In this document: in pieces, positions 8,170 through 15,477 of the stretch
Numbering within the stretch: position 1 is the first letter of the stretch
How the letters are laid out: the number at the start of each line of letters is the position of its first letter
Assembly (NCBI GenBank): GCA_015063985.1
Contig: SVTC01000005.1
Location: 1 to 52,395, forward strand
DNA: 52,395 nucleotides
Direction: 5' to 3'
Source of the DNA: Oscillospiraceae bacterium
GTDB lineage: Bacteria; Bacillota; Clostridia; Oscillospirales; SIG627
Notes under the pieces: model-generated
The model's database searches: none
Told to the model about the DNA's origin: nothing
The model's input: only the letters and a program-made list of their open reading frames with translations
Translations under genes and position numbers: made by a program

Positions 8170-9588
8170 ATGAATAAAATAAGAGAATATCTGAAAATAA
8201 AAAATCTGTGGGTGCTCTTGTTTGCGGTCTGTTTTATCAGCGTGCCGTTGGCTTTGATGCCGAAGGGCTCTGTTCTTGCGATAGCTTTATTTGCTGCGGT
8301 CTTGTTTTTTGTAAACAAATTTGAGATCGGGCATTTTTCTGTTTTTTTGTTTTTGATCGCCTTGGCGCTGAGGATAGGCGTTGTTATTGCAGTGCCCACA
8401 CCTCCCGTCTCCGACTTTGAGGTTTTGTTGGGAGCATCTCAGCAAATGATAGCCGGAAAAGGCGATTACATAAACACATCGTATTTTCAGGCGTGGCCCT
8501 ACCAGATAGGTTTTGCGTTTTTTCAAAGTCTTTTATTGAGAATATGGAACGACGTGCTGTTTTTAAAAATATTGAACAGTGTTTTGGCTGCGGCAACCTG
8601 TGTGCTTGTTTATAAAATAGCTTGCGAATTTGCATCGGATAAGGCATCGCAATGTGCGGCTTTGATATATTGTTTTTTACCCTTTCCCTTTTTCTACGTG
8701 ACGGTGTTGTCAAATCAGTTCGTTTCTTCATTTTTGATCTACTTGGGATTGTATATTCTGATCTCCGAAAAAATAAAAATAAACGAACACCTTAAATATC
8801 TTATATTCGGTGTGCTGTTGGCAATTGCAAACCTTTTGAGACCGGAGAGCATTATACCGCTTTTTGCAACCGTGTTGTTTTTGGTAATAAGCCTGAAGAA
8901 GGATAATTTAAAACGAAACCTTTTAAATATTCTTATACTTCTGGTGGTTTATTACGGCACGTTCAAGCTTTTTGAGTTCTTGTTTGCGGTTACGGGCGTT
9001 TCGCCCTTGGGCTTGGGTAATAATGATCCCCTTTGGAAATTTGTTGCCGGATTTAACCACTCCACACACGGTCAATACTCCGGCAATGATTGGGAGCTGC
9101 TCAAAACCACGTCGGCAATGGATCTGATAAAAAGCAGGGTGTTTGTACCTATATCGGAGCTGATCTCATTATTTATTGAAAAAATGAAGATCTTTTGGTG
9201 CGGCGGCGGTGTTTCCTGGTCGTTTACTGCATTTTATAAAGAAGGATTGCCGTTTTTGGGAGCGACACTGAGAATCGTGGACGACGTGGCACTTGCGGAG
9301 CTGACTTCGAAGTGGTTGATGGTCATTTCTTATTTCCTGCTTGCGTTGGGCGCGATCAAGTGCTTCAAAAACAGATGCCTTAATTCTAAGGTGTTGCTGA
9401 TCATCAATCAGGTTTTCGTCACCTTTGGGGTGTATTTGCTTATAGAGGTCCAGCCGAGGTATATCTACCACGTTCAAGTGAGTACGTTGATCATCGCGGC
9501 GATCGGAATCGGCGTTATTATTGACGGCGCAAAAAAAATATTGGATAAAATTAAAAAAACGGATAATTCAAAAAAGGAGTCGGAATAA
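8170..9588 (+). CDS. Polytopic membrane glycosyltransferase (PMT/ArnT-like, GT-C)
   Basis: 472 residues with about eleven to twelve hydrophobic segments and an extracellular-loop region at ~275-345. The layout resembles GT-C enzymes that move a sugar from a polyprenyl-phosphate carrier to an acceptor outside the membrane. Early acidic residues (PPVSDFEVLLGASQQM near 76-91) occupy the place of the catalytic Asp in the first loop of this superfamily. It is followed within 1 bp by a GtrB-like and then a GtrA-like gene, the usual three-part set (acceptor transferase, polyprenyl-P-sugar synthase, flippase). Base composition is AT-rich. The sugar and acceptor are not deducible. Confidence 0.75.
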   Translation: MNKIREYLKIKNLWVLLFAVCFISVPLALMPKGSVLAIALFAAVLFFVNKFEIGHFSVFLFLIALALRIGVVIAVPTPPVSDFEVLLGASQQMIAGKGDYINTSYFQAWPYQIGFAFFQSLLLRIWNDVLFLKILNSVLAAATCVLVYKIACEFASDKASQCAALIYCFLPFPFFYVTVLSNQFVSSFLIYLGLYILISEKIKINEHLKYLIFGVLLAIANLLRPESIIPLFATVLFLVISLKKDNLKRNLLNILILLVVYYGTFKLFEFLFAVTGVSPLGLGNNDPLWKFVAGFNHSTHGQYSGNDWELLKTTSAMDLIKSRVFVPISELISLFIEKMKIFWCGGGVSWSFTAFYKEGLPFLGATLRIVDDVALAELTSKWLMVISYFLLALGAIKCFKNRCLNSKVLLIINQVFVTFGVYLLIEVQPRYIYHVQVSTLIIAAIGIGVIIDGAKKILDKIKKTDNSKKESE

Positions 9589-9589
9589 A

Positions 9590-10548
9590 GTGAAACCAAC
9601 GTTATATATAGTTATTCCTTGTTACAATGAAGAAAAGGTGCTTCCCATAACGGCGCCATTGTTTTTGGACCAACTGAAATCAATGCAGTCGAAGGACTTG
9701 ATCTCGGCTGATAGCAGAATAATGTTTGTGAACGACGGAAGTAAGGACAGCACGTGGGATATAATAAAGCAATTGGCAAAAGAAAACAGTTCCTTTATCG
9801 GTGTTACACTGAGTCGTAACCGCGGACATCAAAATGCCGTTTTGGCAGGTCTTATGGAAGCTAAGGATAAAAGTGATATTACCATTTCCATTGACTGTGA
9901 CGGCCAGGACGATATTGGTGCGATGACAAAATGGTAGAGGAATATTTGTCGGGGTCTGAGGTGGTTTACGGTGTTCGAAGCAGTCGAAAGACCGACACCT
10001 TCTTTAAAAGAGCTACGGCGGAAGGCTTCTATAAAATATTGAAGTTTATGGGTGCCGAGGTAGTATTTAATCATGCGGATTACCGTTTGATATCGGCAAG
10101 AGTTTTAAAGGAATTTGCAAATTATAAAGAGGTCAATCTGTTTTTGCGCGGAATGGTCCCGTTGGTTGGATTTAAATCAAGTGCGGTATACTACGAGAGA
10201 AACGAGCGTATAGCGGGAGAATCACACTATCCCCTGAAAAAAATGCTGGCTTTGGCCTTTGACGGAATCACAAGTCTTTCCGTAAAGCCCTTAAGAATGA
10301 TCTCTTCAACGGGAATAATATTGTCTGTTGTAAGCTTTATCGGTGTTTTGTGGGCGATCATATCGTATTTATTGGGAAATACCGTTGCGGGATGGGCAAG
10401 CTTAAGTGTTATTATTTGTTTTATCGGCGGTATACAGCTTATTTGCTTGGGTGTTATCGGTGAATATATAGGTAAGATCTATATGGAGGTCAAGAACAGA
10501 CCGAGATATATTATAAGCGAGAGGACGACTGATGAGCAAGAAAAATGA
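9590..10548 (+). pseudogene. GtrB/DPM1-like GT2 glycosyltransferase, single-base frameshift
   Basis: The protein starts at GTG 9590 (RBS AAAAAGGAGT 9571-9580) with YIVIPCYNEEKVLP, FVNDGSKDSTW, SRNRGHQNAVLAG and SIDCDGQDD, all GT2 signatures. The frame closes at 9937, while the rest continues in another frame from ~9931 (MVEEYLSGSEVVYGVRSSR...) with two C-terminal membrane helices typical of GtrB. The break is at the A-run in gacaaaatgg (about 9926-9933); one extra A would restore GAMTKMVEEYL. Total length ~319 residues is normal for the family, so only one base appears to be missing. It could be a real inactivation, a phase-variable tract or a sequencing error. Expected role: polyprenyl-phosphate-sugar synthesis for the neighbouring transferase. 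Confidence 0.85.
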
Positions 10549-10927
10549 TTTAATGGAGCTTCTCCTTTATTTGGTGGTCGGAGGCTGCGCAACCCTGAGC
10601 GAGTGGGTATTGTTTTATGTTTTTGATAAAGTATTGCCCCACTATATGCTTTCAACGGTTCTTGCTTATATATTGTCAACCTTTGTGAATTGGCTGCTGG
10701 GCCGCATTTTGGTTTTTAAGGACAGCGGCAAATCATTGATAAGAGAGATATTTGAGGTATATCTTGCAAGCGTTGTGGGATTGTTGCTCAATCTGTTGAT
10801 AATGTGGGTGACTGTTGATTATCTTTTTGTCAATGAAATGATTGCAAAAATGCTGTCAACGGCAATTGTGTTTATCTATAATTTTTTGGTGCGCAAGCTT
10901 TTAATATATAAGCGGAATCGAGCTTGA
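10532..10927 (+). CDS. GtrA-family membrane protein (putative polyprenyl-P-sugar flippase)
   Basis: 131 residues with four hydrophobic segments. LLLYLVVGGCATLSEWVLFYV at the start and NWLLGRILVFKD in the middle are typical GtrA (PF04138) features. It overlaps the end of the GtrB-like gene by 17 bp, which suggests translational coupling. GtrA proteins are thought to flip the polyprenyl-linked sugar made by GtrB. The last residues (VRKLLIYKRNRA) match family C-termini, so it is complete. Confidence 0.85.
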   Translation: MSKKNDLMELLLYLVVGGCATLSEWVLFYVFDKVLPHYMLSTVLAYILSTFVNWLLGRILVFKDSGKSLIREIFEVYLASVVGLLLNLLIMWVTVDYLFVNEMIAKMLSTAIVFIYNFLVRKLLIYKRNRA

Positions 10928-11108
10928 TGCTTTGCTTTGGGAGAATGACAGACGGAGCGATTACACCCGCTATGAGGCGACGGCGGATCACTGTGCGTCT
11001 TTATGAGGAATATAAAAAGGAAAAGACGGATTTTAAAGCAATTTATTTTGCAGAGCAGTAATATCTGATCCGGAAATAAGCTTGGCACAGTGCCGAGAGA
11101 ATAAAAGC
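10928..11108. other. Non-coding stretch after the glycosylation genes
   Basis: No convincing gene. A 44-codon frame (10927-11061) overlaps the GtrA stop by one base but has no RBS and resembles nothing. No repeat or promoter is seen. Confidence 0.4.
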
Positions 11109-11151
11109 GGCTGAGTTGTTTGCCCCATTGGGGAGACGGCTCGGCCTTTTT
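11109..11151 (+). terminator. Rho-independent terminator
   Basis: GGCTGAG (11109-11115) pairs with CTCGGCC (11140-11146) around an internal CCCC..GGGG stem, followed by TTTTT. Confidence 0.8.
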
Positions 11152-11177
11152 GTTTGAAAAATTGATTTTAATAAAAC

Positions 11178-11221
11178 TTAAACAATTTTCAAAACTTTCA
11201 AAAACAAGAGGGGGATATAAT
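11178..11221 (+). promoter_or_regulatory. Promoter with TTnAAAC direct repeats (putative response-regulator site)
   Basis: TATAAT at 11216-11221 has no clear -35. In its place are TTAAAC (11178-11183), TTTCAAAAC (11187-11195) and TTTCAAAAAC (11196-11205). The spacing to the -10 resembles the TTAAAC/TTAACA repeats before the response-regulator gene (12211-12228), so both may be bound by that regulator. This is inference. Confidence 0.5.
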
Positions 11222-11262
11222 AGGCTCGTAAAAAACAAAAACAGATAAAAAGAGGTAAAAAA

Positions 11263-11628
11263 ATGAACAGAAACGATCAGCAGTATCTTGTGGAAAAGAT
11301 CCGTACCCAATACGTGGAGAAAGAGCACAGTGCTCTTGACGAGCTTAAGGAGCTTGATAACAAGGTCAAGCGCCCGGCTAAGGTCTTTGGCTATATCTTC
11401 GGCAGCATCGCCGCTATTATTATGGGTGCGGGAATGAGCCTTGTAATGACCGATATCGGTGCAACGGTGGGAATCGGTGCCCCAATGGTCCCCGGAATCG
11501 TTATTGGTGTCGTGGGTATGCTTATGGCGATAGTGAACTATCCTGTTTATAAAGGCATCCTCAGCTCTCGCCGCAAGAAGTATGCCGATAAGATCATCGC
11601 ACTCAGCGATAAGATCATGAGTAAGTAA
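11263..11628 (+). CDS. Small membrane protein, paralogue of the one at 14900
   Basis: 121 residues: a charged N-terminal helix (1-~42), two hydrophobic segments (~45-66 and ~74-94) and a basic C-terminal helix. The segment GAGMSLVMTDIGATVGIG is nearly repeated in the gene at 14900 (GSGMSLAMTDIGALLGME), and both end with ...IIALSDKIM / ...IIRLSDSLL. The two are clear paralogues at the ends of one signalling locus. No enzymatic motif. Reasonable roles are an envelope sensor, an accessory of the kinase, or an output of the system. A soluble three-repeat protein follows after 26 bp. Confidence 0.75.
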   Translation: MNRNDQQYLVEKIRTQYVEKEHSALDELKELDNKVKRPAKVFGYIFGSIAAIIMGAGMSLVMTDIGATVGIGAPMVPGIVIGVVGMLMAIVNYPVYKGILSSRRKKYADKIIALSDKIMSK

Positions 11629-11654
11629 TAACATCTGAAAAGGGGTAAATTAAG

Positions 11655-12137
11655 ATGGAAAACAGAGTAAAGACACAGCAGGAGATCGAGCAGGAGATGA
11701 AGGAGCTGAGCGACCGGTTTACCACCTTCCTTAACACCAAGGGCATTGCAGCAAAGTTTAAGTTGGCTTTCAATAATATGAGCGAGTCCGCAAGAAAGCA
11801 GCACGCCGCTGATGTTGCTGAATTTGAAGCGATAAAGGCGCAGTCTGCAGAGGACAACAAGGAGTTTGCAGAATTCCTTCGCACCAAGGGAATTAAAGCA
11901 AAATATAAGTTGGTTGTTGAAAATATCAAAAAGGGCGCAAAGGCAGCTCCCGAAAGCACCGCCGCACAGATCGCAAGGGTTCAGGCCGAAACACAGGCGG
12001 CTGTTGCCCGTGCAAACGCTATGGGTAAGCCCGCAGTAGCCGAGGTAAGTGCCTCTTCCCTTGAGAAGGAATTTAATGCCTTTTTGAAGTCCAAGGGCTT
12101 GGACGGTAAGTATACGGTTTTGGTAACAGAGGAATAA
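11655..12137 (+). CDS. Soluble protein with three F-xx-FL-xx-KG-[IL]-x-[AG]-K repeats
   Basis: 160 residues, no signal peptide. Three copies of one motif: F22-x2-FL-xTKG-I-AAKFKL, F71-x2-FL-xTKG-I-KAKYKL, and F140-x2-FL-xSKG-L-DGKYTV. The first two lie 49 residues apart and share following helices (NNMSESARKQH / VENIKKGAKA). An Ala/Gln-rich linker (~100-130) precedes the third, which ends the protein. I do not recognise the family by name. It lies in the same unit as the small membrane protein and upstream of the two-component genes, so regulation by or interaction with that system is plausible. A good terminator follows. Confidence 0.75.
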   Translation: MENRVKTQQEIEQEMKELSDRFTTFLNTKGIAAKFKLAFNNMSESARKQHAADVAEFEAIKAQSAEDNKEFAEFLRTKGIKAKYKLVVENIKKGAKAAPESTAAQIARVQAETQAAVARANAMGKPAVAEVSASSLEKEFNAFLKSKGLDGKYTVLVTEE

Positions 12138-12145
12138 GACCCACG

Positions 12146-12173
12146 GGCAGCGCTAAAGGGCGTTGCCTTTTTT
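12146..12173 (+). terminator. Rho-independent terminator
   Basis: GGCAGCG (12146-12152), loop CTAAAGGG, CGTTGCC (12161-12167), then six T. Confidence 0.9.
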
Positions 12174-12210
12174 GCGATTTTTGCTATGTTTTTTCAAAAC
12201 GGGAGAGAAT

Positions 12211-12243
12211 TTAAACAAAACCTTAACAATTGGGTGGTATAAT
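12211..12243 (+). promoter_or_regulatory. Promoter with TTAAAC/TTAACA direct repeat
   Basis: -10 TATAAT (12238-12243) with TGg extension. Direct repeats TTAAAC (12211-12216) and TTAACA (12223-12228), 12 bp apart, cover the -35. This is the spacing used by OmpR/PhoP-type regulators, so autoregulation by the encoded regulator is likely. Confidence 0.6.
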
Positions 12244-12274
12244 AGCGAAGAAAAGAAGAATCGGAGGTAGAGGA

Positions 12275-12946
12275 ATGTTTAAAATATTGGTGCTTGAGGA
12301 CGACAGAGAGCTTAACAAGACCGTTTGCTCCTTTTTGAACAACAGCGGCTATGAGGCAACGGGTTGTCTTAATGCCAACGATGCCTACGATGCTATGTAC
12401 GAGAGAGTTTTCGATCTGATCGTTTCCGATATTATGATGCCCGGCGCAGACGGCTTTGAATTTGCAAGAAACGTCAGACAGGTCAACGAAAGCATTCCCA
12501 TTTTATTTATGACCGCCCGTGACGATCTTGCCTCCAAGCAGAGGGGCTTTCGTATCGGCGTGGACGATTATATGGTAAAGCCAATAGATCTTGACGAGCT
12601 GTTTTTGCGTATCGGTGCGCTTCTTCGCCGCGCCAAGATAGCCTCGAGCAGAAAGCTTGAGATCGGCAGCTTTGTAATGGATGCCGACGAGCATACCGCA
12701 TACCTGGATGACGAAGAGATCCCCCTTACAAACCGTGAGTTCAGCATACTTTACAAGCTTTTAAGCTATCCCAAAAAGACCTTTACCAGAACGCAGCTAA
12801 TGGATGAATTCTGGGACGTGGACAGTGAGACCTCTCCCCGTGCGGTGGACGTATATATGACGAAGCTTCGTTCAAAGCTATCGGGTTGTGAGGATTTTGA
12901 GATCAAGACCGTTCACGGTCTGGGCTACAAGGCGGTGATAAGGTGA
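12275..12946 (+). CDS. OmpR/PhoB-type response regulator
   Basis: 223 residues from ATG 12275 (RBS GGAGG 12263-12267). A longer frame from 12230 starts inside the promoter and is rejected. Receiver domain 1-~115 with acidic pair Glu8-Asp9-Asp10, phosphoacceptor Asp52 (VSDIMMPG) and conserved Lys in YMVKP near 101. Winged-helix DNA-binding domain ~125-222 (LTNREFSILYKLLSYPKKTFTR, ...VDVYMTKLRSKL, VHGLGYKAV). It overlaps the kinase gene by 4 bp. Expected targets are its own promoter and the one at 11178-11221. Confidence 0.95.
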   Translation: MFKILVLEDDRELNKTVCSFLNNSGYEATGCLNANDAYDAMYERVFDLIVSDIMMPGADGFEFARNVRQVNESIPILFMTARDDLASKQRGFRIGVDDYMVKPIDLDELFLRIGALLRRAKIASSRKLEIGSFVMDADEHTAYLDDEEIPLTNREFSILYKLLSYPKKTFTRTQLMDEFWDVDSETSPRAVDVYMTKLRSKLSGCEDFEIKTVHGLGYKAVIR

Positions 12947-14010
12947 AAAAGCCGACACTGAAGGCCGTGCTGGGCTCGGTCAGCAGCTTTTTACTGTTTT
13001 TCTTGACGGTGGGCTTTATCGTGTCCTGCTGTATGATGCTTTTTGTCAGTGTTTTGGCAGATACTACCAAGCTTTCCCTTACTGCCGCCAACATCGGTAC
13101 TGCCGCAAAGATAACCTTTTGGAACGTGGTGTTAATTACATTTCTTTTCAAGCTTGCAGATTATATTCGCCGTAAAATAATGGTTGAGCGTCCAACCAAG
13201 ATCATCACAGCCGCAACCGAAAGGATCATGGCGGGGGATTTTTCCGTTCGTATTAAACCTATGCAGAATTCCGGTATGGAGGGATTTAACCAAATTGCTA
13301 CGGCAATCAATCAAATGGCAGAGGAATTGTCGGGGGTGGAGACACTGCGTACCGATTTTATCGCCAACGTGTCCCACGAAATGAAGACCCCCCTTGCCGT
13401 TATGCAAAACTACGGCACTCTTTTGCAGGCGGAGGAGCTAAGCCGGGAGAAGCGAATGGAATACGCCAAGGGAGTGACCGAGGCTGCTCGGCGTATGGCG
13501 GATATGATGACCAACATTCTGAAGCTGAACCGCTTGGAGAACCAGCAGATATTTGCCGAAAATAAAGAGTTTGATCTTGGCGAGCAGCTTTGCGAGAGTC
13601 TTTTGTGCTTTGAAAGCCTCTGGGAGAGCAATAATATCCGGATAGACACTGATATTTCGGAGGATATCAAGGTGGTGGCAGACGCAGAGCTTCTTGGGCT
13701 CGTCTGGAACAATCTTTTATCCAACGCCTTCAAGTTTACCCCGTCCGGGGGGATGGTGAGGGTAAGCCTTAAGTCCGAGGGCGACCTGGCAGTGGTGAAG
13801 GTGGAGGACACAGGCTGCGGTATGACCCCCGAGGTAGGTAAGCATATTTTCGAGAAGTTTTATCAGGGCGACAGCTCACGGGCGGTTCAGGGAAACGGCT
13901 TGGGGCTTGCCTTGGTAAAGAGGGTGATGGACATAGTAAAGGGCGAGATATCCGTGGAAAGCAAGCCCGATGAGGGCACAAGCTTTACAGTGAGGCTTCG
14001 GAGGTACTGA
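12943..14010 (+). CDS. Sensor histidine kinase (HAMP-HisKA-HATPase)
   Basis: 355 residues from GTG 12943. Two membrane helices (~9-39 and ~52-73) with only a ~12-residue outside loop, so it cannot bind a large ligand directly and probably reads a membrane signal or a partner protein. HAMP-like linker ~80-133, dimerisation helix with phospho-acceptor His145 (NVSHEMKTPL), ATPase N-box LVWNNLLSNAFKFT and G-boxes VEDTGCGM and GNGLGLALVK. Complete. The polytopic gene 2 bp downstream and the two small membrane proteins of this locus are candidate sensing partners, as in 'intramembrane-sensing' kinases of Firmicutes. Confidence 0.95.
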   Translation: MKKPTLKAVLGSVSSFLLFFLTVGFIVSCCMMLFVSVLADTTKLSLTAANIGTAAKITFWNVVLITFLFKLADYIRRKIMVERPTKIITAATERIMAGDFSVRIKPMQNSGMEGFNQIATAINQMAEELSGVETLRTDFIANVSHEMKTPLAVMQNYGTLLQAEELSREKRMEYAKGVTEAARRMADMMTNILKLNRLENQQIFAENKEFDLGEQLCESLLCFESLWESNNIRIDTDISEDIKVVADAELLGLVWNNLLSNAFKFTPSGGMVRVSLKSEGDLAVVKVEDTGCGMTPEVGKHIFEKFYQGDSSRAVQGNGLGLALVKRVMDIVKGEISVESKPDEGTSFTVRLRRY

Positions 14011-14011
14011 T

Positions 14012-14896
14012 ATGGATTGGAAAAGGCTTGGAAGGGCGTTTTTATTTCCCCATATTGCGGTAATGATCATTCTTTTGCCCATATCGGTATTTTTCCTTGT
14101 GTATTCGATGGTGTATCTTGGTACGGAGTCGGTAATTGCGATCCTTTCCTACCTTCTTTCCGCCTATACGCTGACGGTGTGGTGCTTCAGGCTGCCCTAT
14201 CTTATAAGGCTTTTCGGAAGAATAAGAAAAGAGAACAAATACGCCCTTATTTGGCAAAATGACACAAGGCTCAGAGTAAAGCTATCCCTTTACGGCGGCT
14301 TTATCTGGAACGGTGCATACGCATTACTGCAGCTTTGTATGGGGATATGGCACAAAAGCTATTGGTTCGGCTCCCTGGCGTGCTATTACCTTTCCCTTGC
14401 GCTGATGCGCTTTTATCTGGTGTGCCACACGAAAAAGCACAAGCCGGGAGAAATGATGGCGGCGGAGCTTAAAAAGTACCGCAGCTGCGGAGTAGCCTTT
14501 TTGGTGATGAACCTTTTTATTTCGCTGATGGTGTTCTTTATGGTGTATTGGAACAGAAGCTTCGAGCATCACGAGATAACCACCATTGCTCTGGCGGCAT
14601 ATACCTTTACCTCGCTGACACTTGCGATTATCAATACGGTAAAGTATCGCAAATATAACAGTCCCGTCTATTCTGCATCTAAAGCAATCAGCCTTGCATC
14701 GGCAACTGTATCTGTACTGACATTGGAATCTACAATGCTGACAACCTTCGGCGACGGAACAATGAGCTTAACAGGGCGACGAATTTTGTTGGGGCTCAGC
14801 GGAGGCGTGATCTGCATCTTTATAATCTTAATGGCGGTGTATATGATCCGCCGCTCAAATAAAAAAATCAGGCTTGCAAAGGCAGGTGAAAAGTAA
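14012..14896 (+). CDS. Polytopic membrane protein of the two-component locus
   Basis: 294 residues with about seven to eight hydrophobic segments and a basic tail (RRSNKKIRLAKAGEK). Starts at ATG 14012, the preceding kinase stop lying directly before it, so translation is coupled. I do not recognise a named family. Its place immediately after a kinase with almost no outside domain suggests it senses, transports or supports the kinase signal. Followed 3 bp later by a second copy of the small two-helix membrane protein. Confidence 0.7.
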   Translation: MDWKRLGRAFLFPHIAVMIILLPISVFFLVYSMVYLGTESVIAILSYLLSAYTLTVWCFRLPYLIRLFGRIRKENKYALIWQNDTRLRVKLSLYGGFIWNGAYALLQLCMGIWHKSYWFGSLACYYLSLALMRFYLVCHTKKHKPGEMMAAELKKYRSCGVAFLVMNLFISLMVFFMVYWNRSFEHHEITTIALAAYTFTSLTLAIINTVKYRKYNSPVYSASKAISLASATVSVLTLESTMLTTFGDGTMSLTGRRILLGLSGGVICIFIILMAVYMIRRSNKKIRLAKAGEK

Positions 14897-14899
14897 AAA

Positions 14900-15301
14900 A
14901 TGGAAAACAAGGAAGGCTTCAGCTTTACCTACTCCGCCAAGGAGCAGGAGGAGATCAAGGCTATAAGAAAAAAATATCTGACGGAAGATAAGACCGAGGA
15001 TGAGATGACAAGGCTTCGCCGTCTGGACAAGACGGTGACAGGCAAGGCGACTGTGTTTTCCCTTGTTCTGGGGATCATCGGTGCTCTTGTAATGGGCTCG
15101 GGTATGAGCCTTGCTATGACCGATATAGGGGCACTATTGGGAATGGAGACGGGCTTAGCTATGCTTGTCGGAATCGCAGTGGGCGTTTGCGGGCTTGTTT
15201 TGGCGAGCCTTGCGTATCCATGCTACAACCGTGTGCTGATAAAGGAGAGAGAAAAGATAGCGCCCGAGATAATAAGGCTCAGTGACTCTCTTTTGAAATG
15301 A
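14900..15301 (+). CDS. Small membrane protein, paralogue of the one at 11263
   Basis: 133 residues: charged N-terminus with an EEIKAIRKKYL helix, two hydrophobic segments (~53-74 and ~83-104), basic C-terminal helix. It shares the MSLxMTDIGAxxG core and the terminal LSD motif with the protein at 11263. RBS AGGTGAAA is modest; start ATG 14900. Last gene of the operon, closed by a strong terminator. Confidence 0.75.
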   Translation: MENKEGFSFTYSAKEQEEIKAIRKKYLTEDKTEDEMTRLRRLDKTVTGKATVFSLVLGIIGALVMGSGMSLAMTDIGALLGMETGLAMLVGIAVGVCGLVLASLAYPCYNRVLIKEREKIAPEIIRLSDSLLK

Positions 15302-15331
15302 CCCGCCATCGGGCTTGACGGCCTTTGCTGC

Positions 15332-15374
15332 AAAAATATTATTATCCGCCATTTGCTTGTGGCGGATATTTTTG
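15332..15374 (+). terminator. Rho-independent terminator
   Basis: ATCCGCCA (15344-15351), loop TTTGCTTG, TGGCGGAT (15360-15367) then ATTTTTG; A-rich on the 5' side. Confidence 0.85.
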
Positions 15375-15394
15375 CGTTAAAAATGATAAGTCTG

Positions 15395-15422
15395 TTGAAA
15401 AAATCAAAAAAAATGGTATAAT
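15395..15422 (+). promoter_or_regulatory. Promoter: TTGAAA-16-TATAAT
   Basis: TTGAAA (15395-15400), 16 bp, TATAAT (15417-15422) with TGg extension. Drives the three-gene glycosidase operon. Confidence 0.8.
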
Positions 15423-15477
15423 GGTAAAAAATCATTTTAACGCAATGAGATTAAACTCCCGAAAGGAGATTGGAAAT

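Noticed and set aside
10927-11061. 44-codon frame overlapping the GtrA stop
   Set aside because: One-base overlap but no RBS, no similarity and unusual Arg-rich composition.
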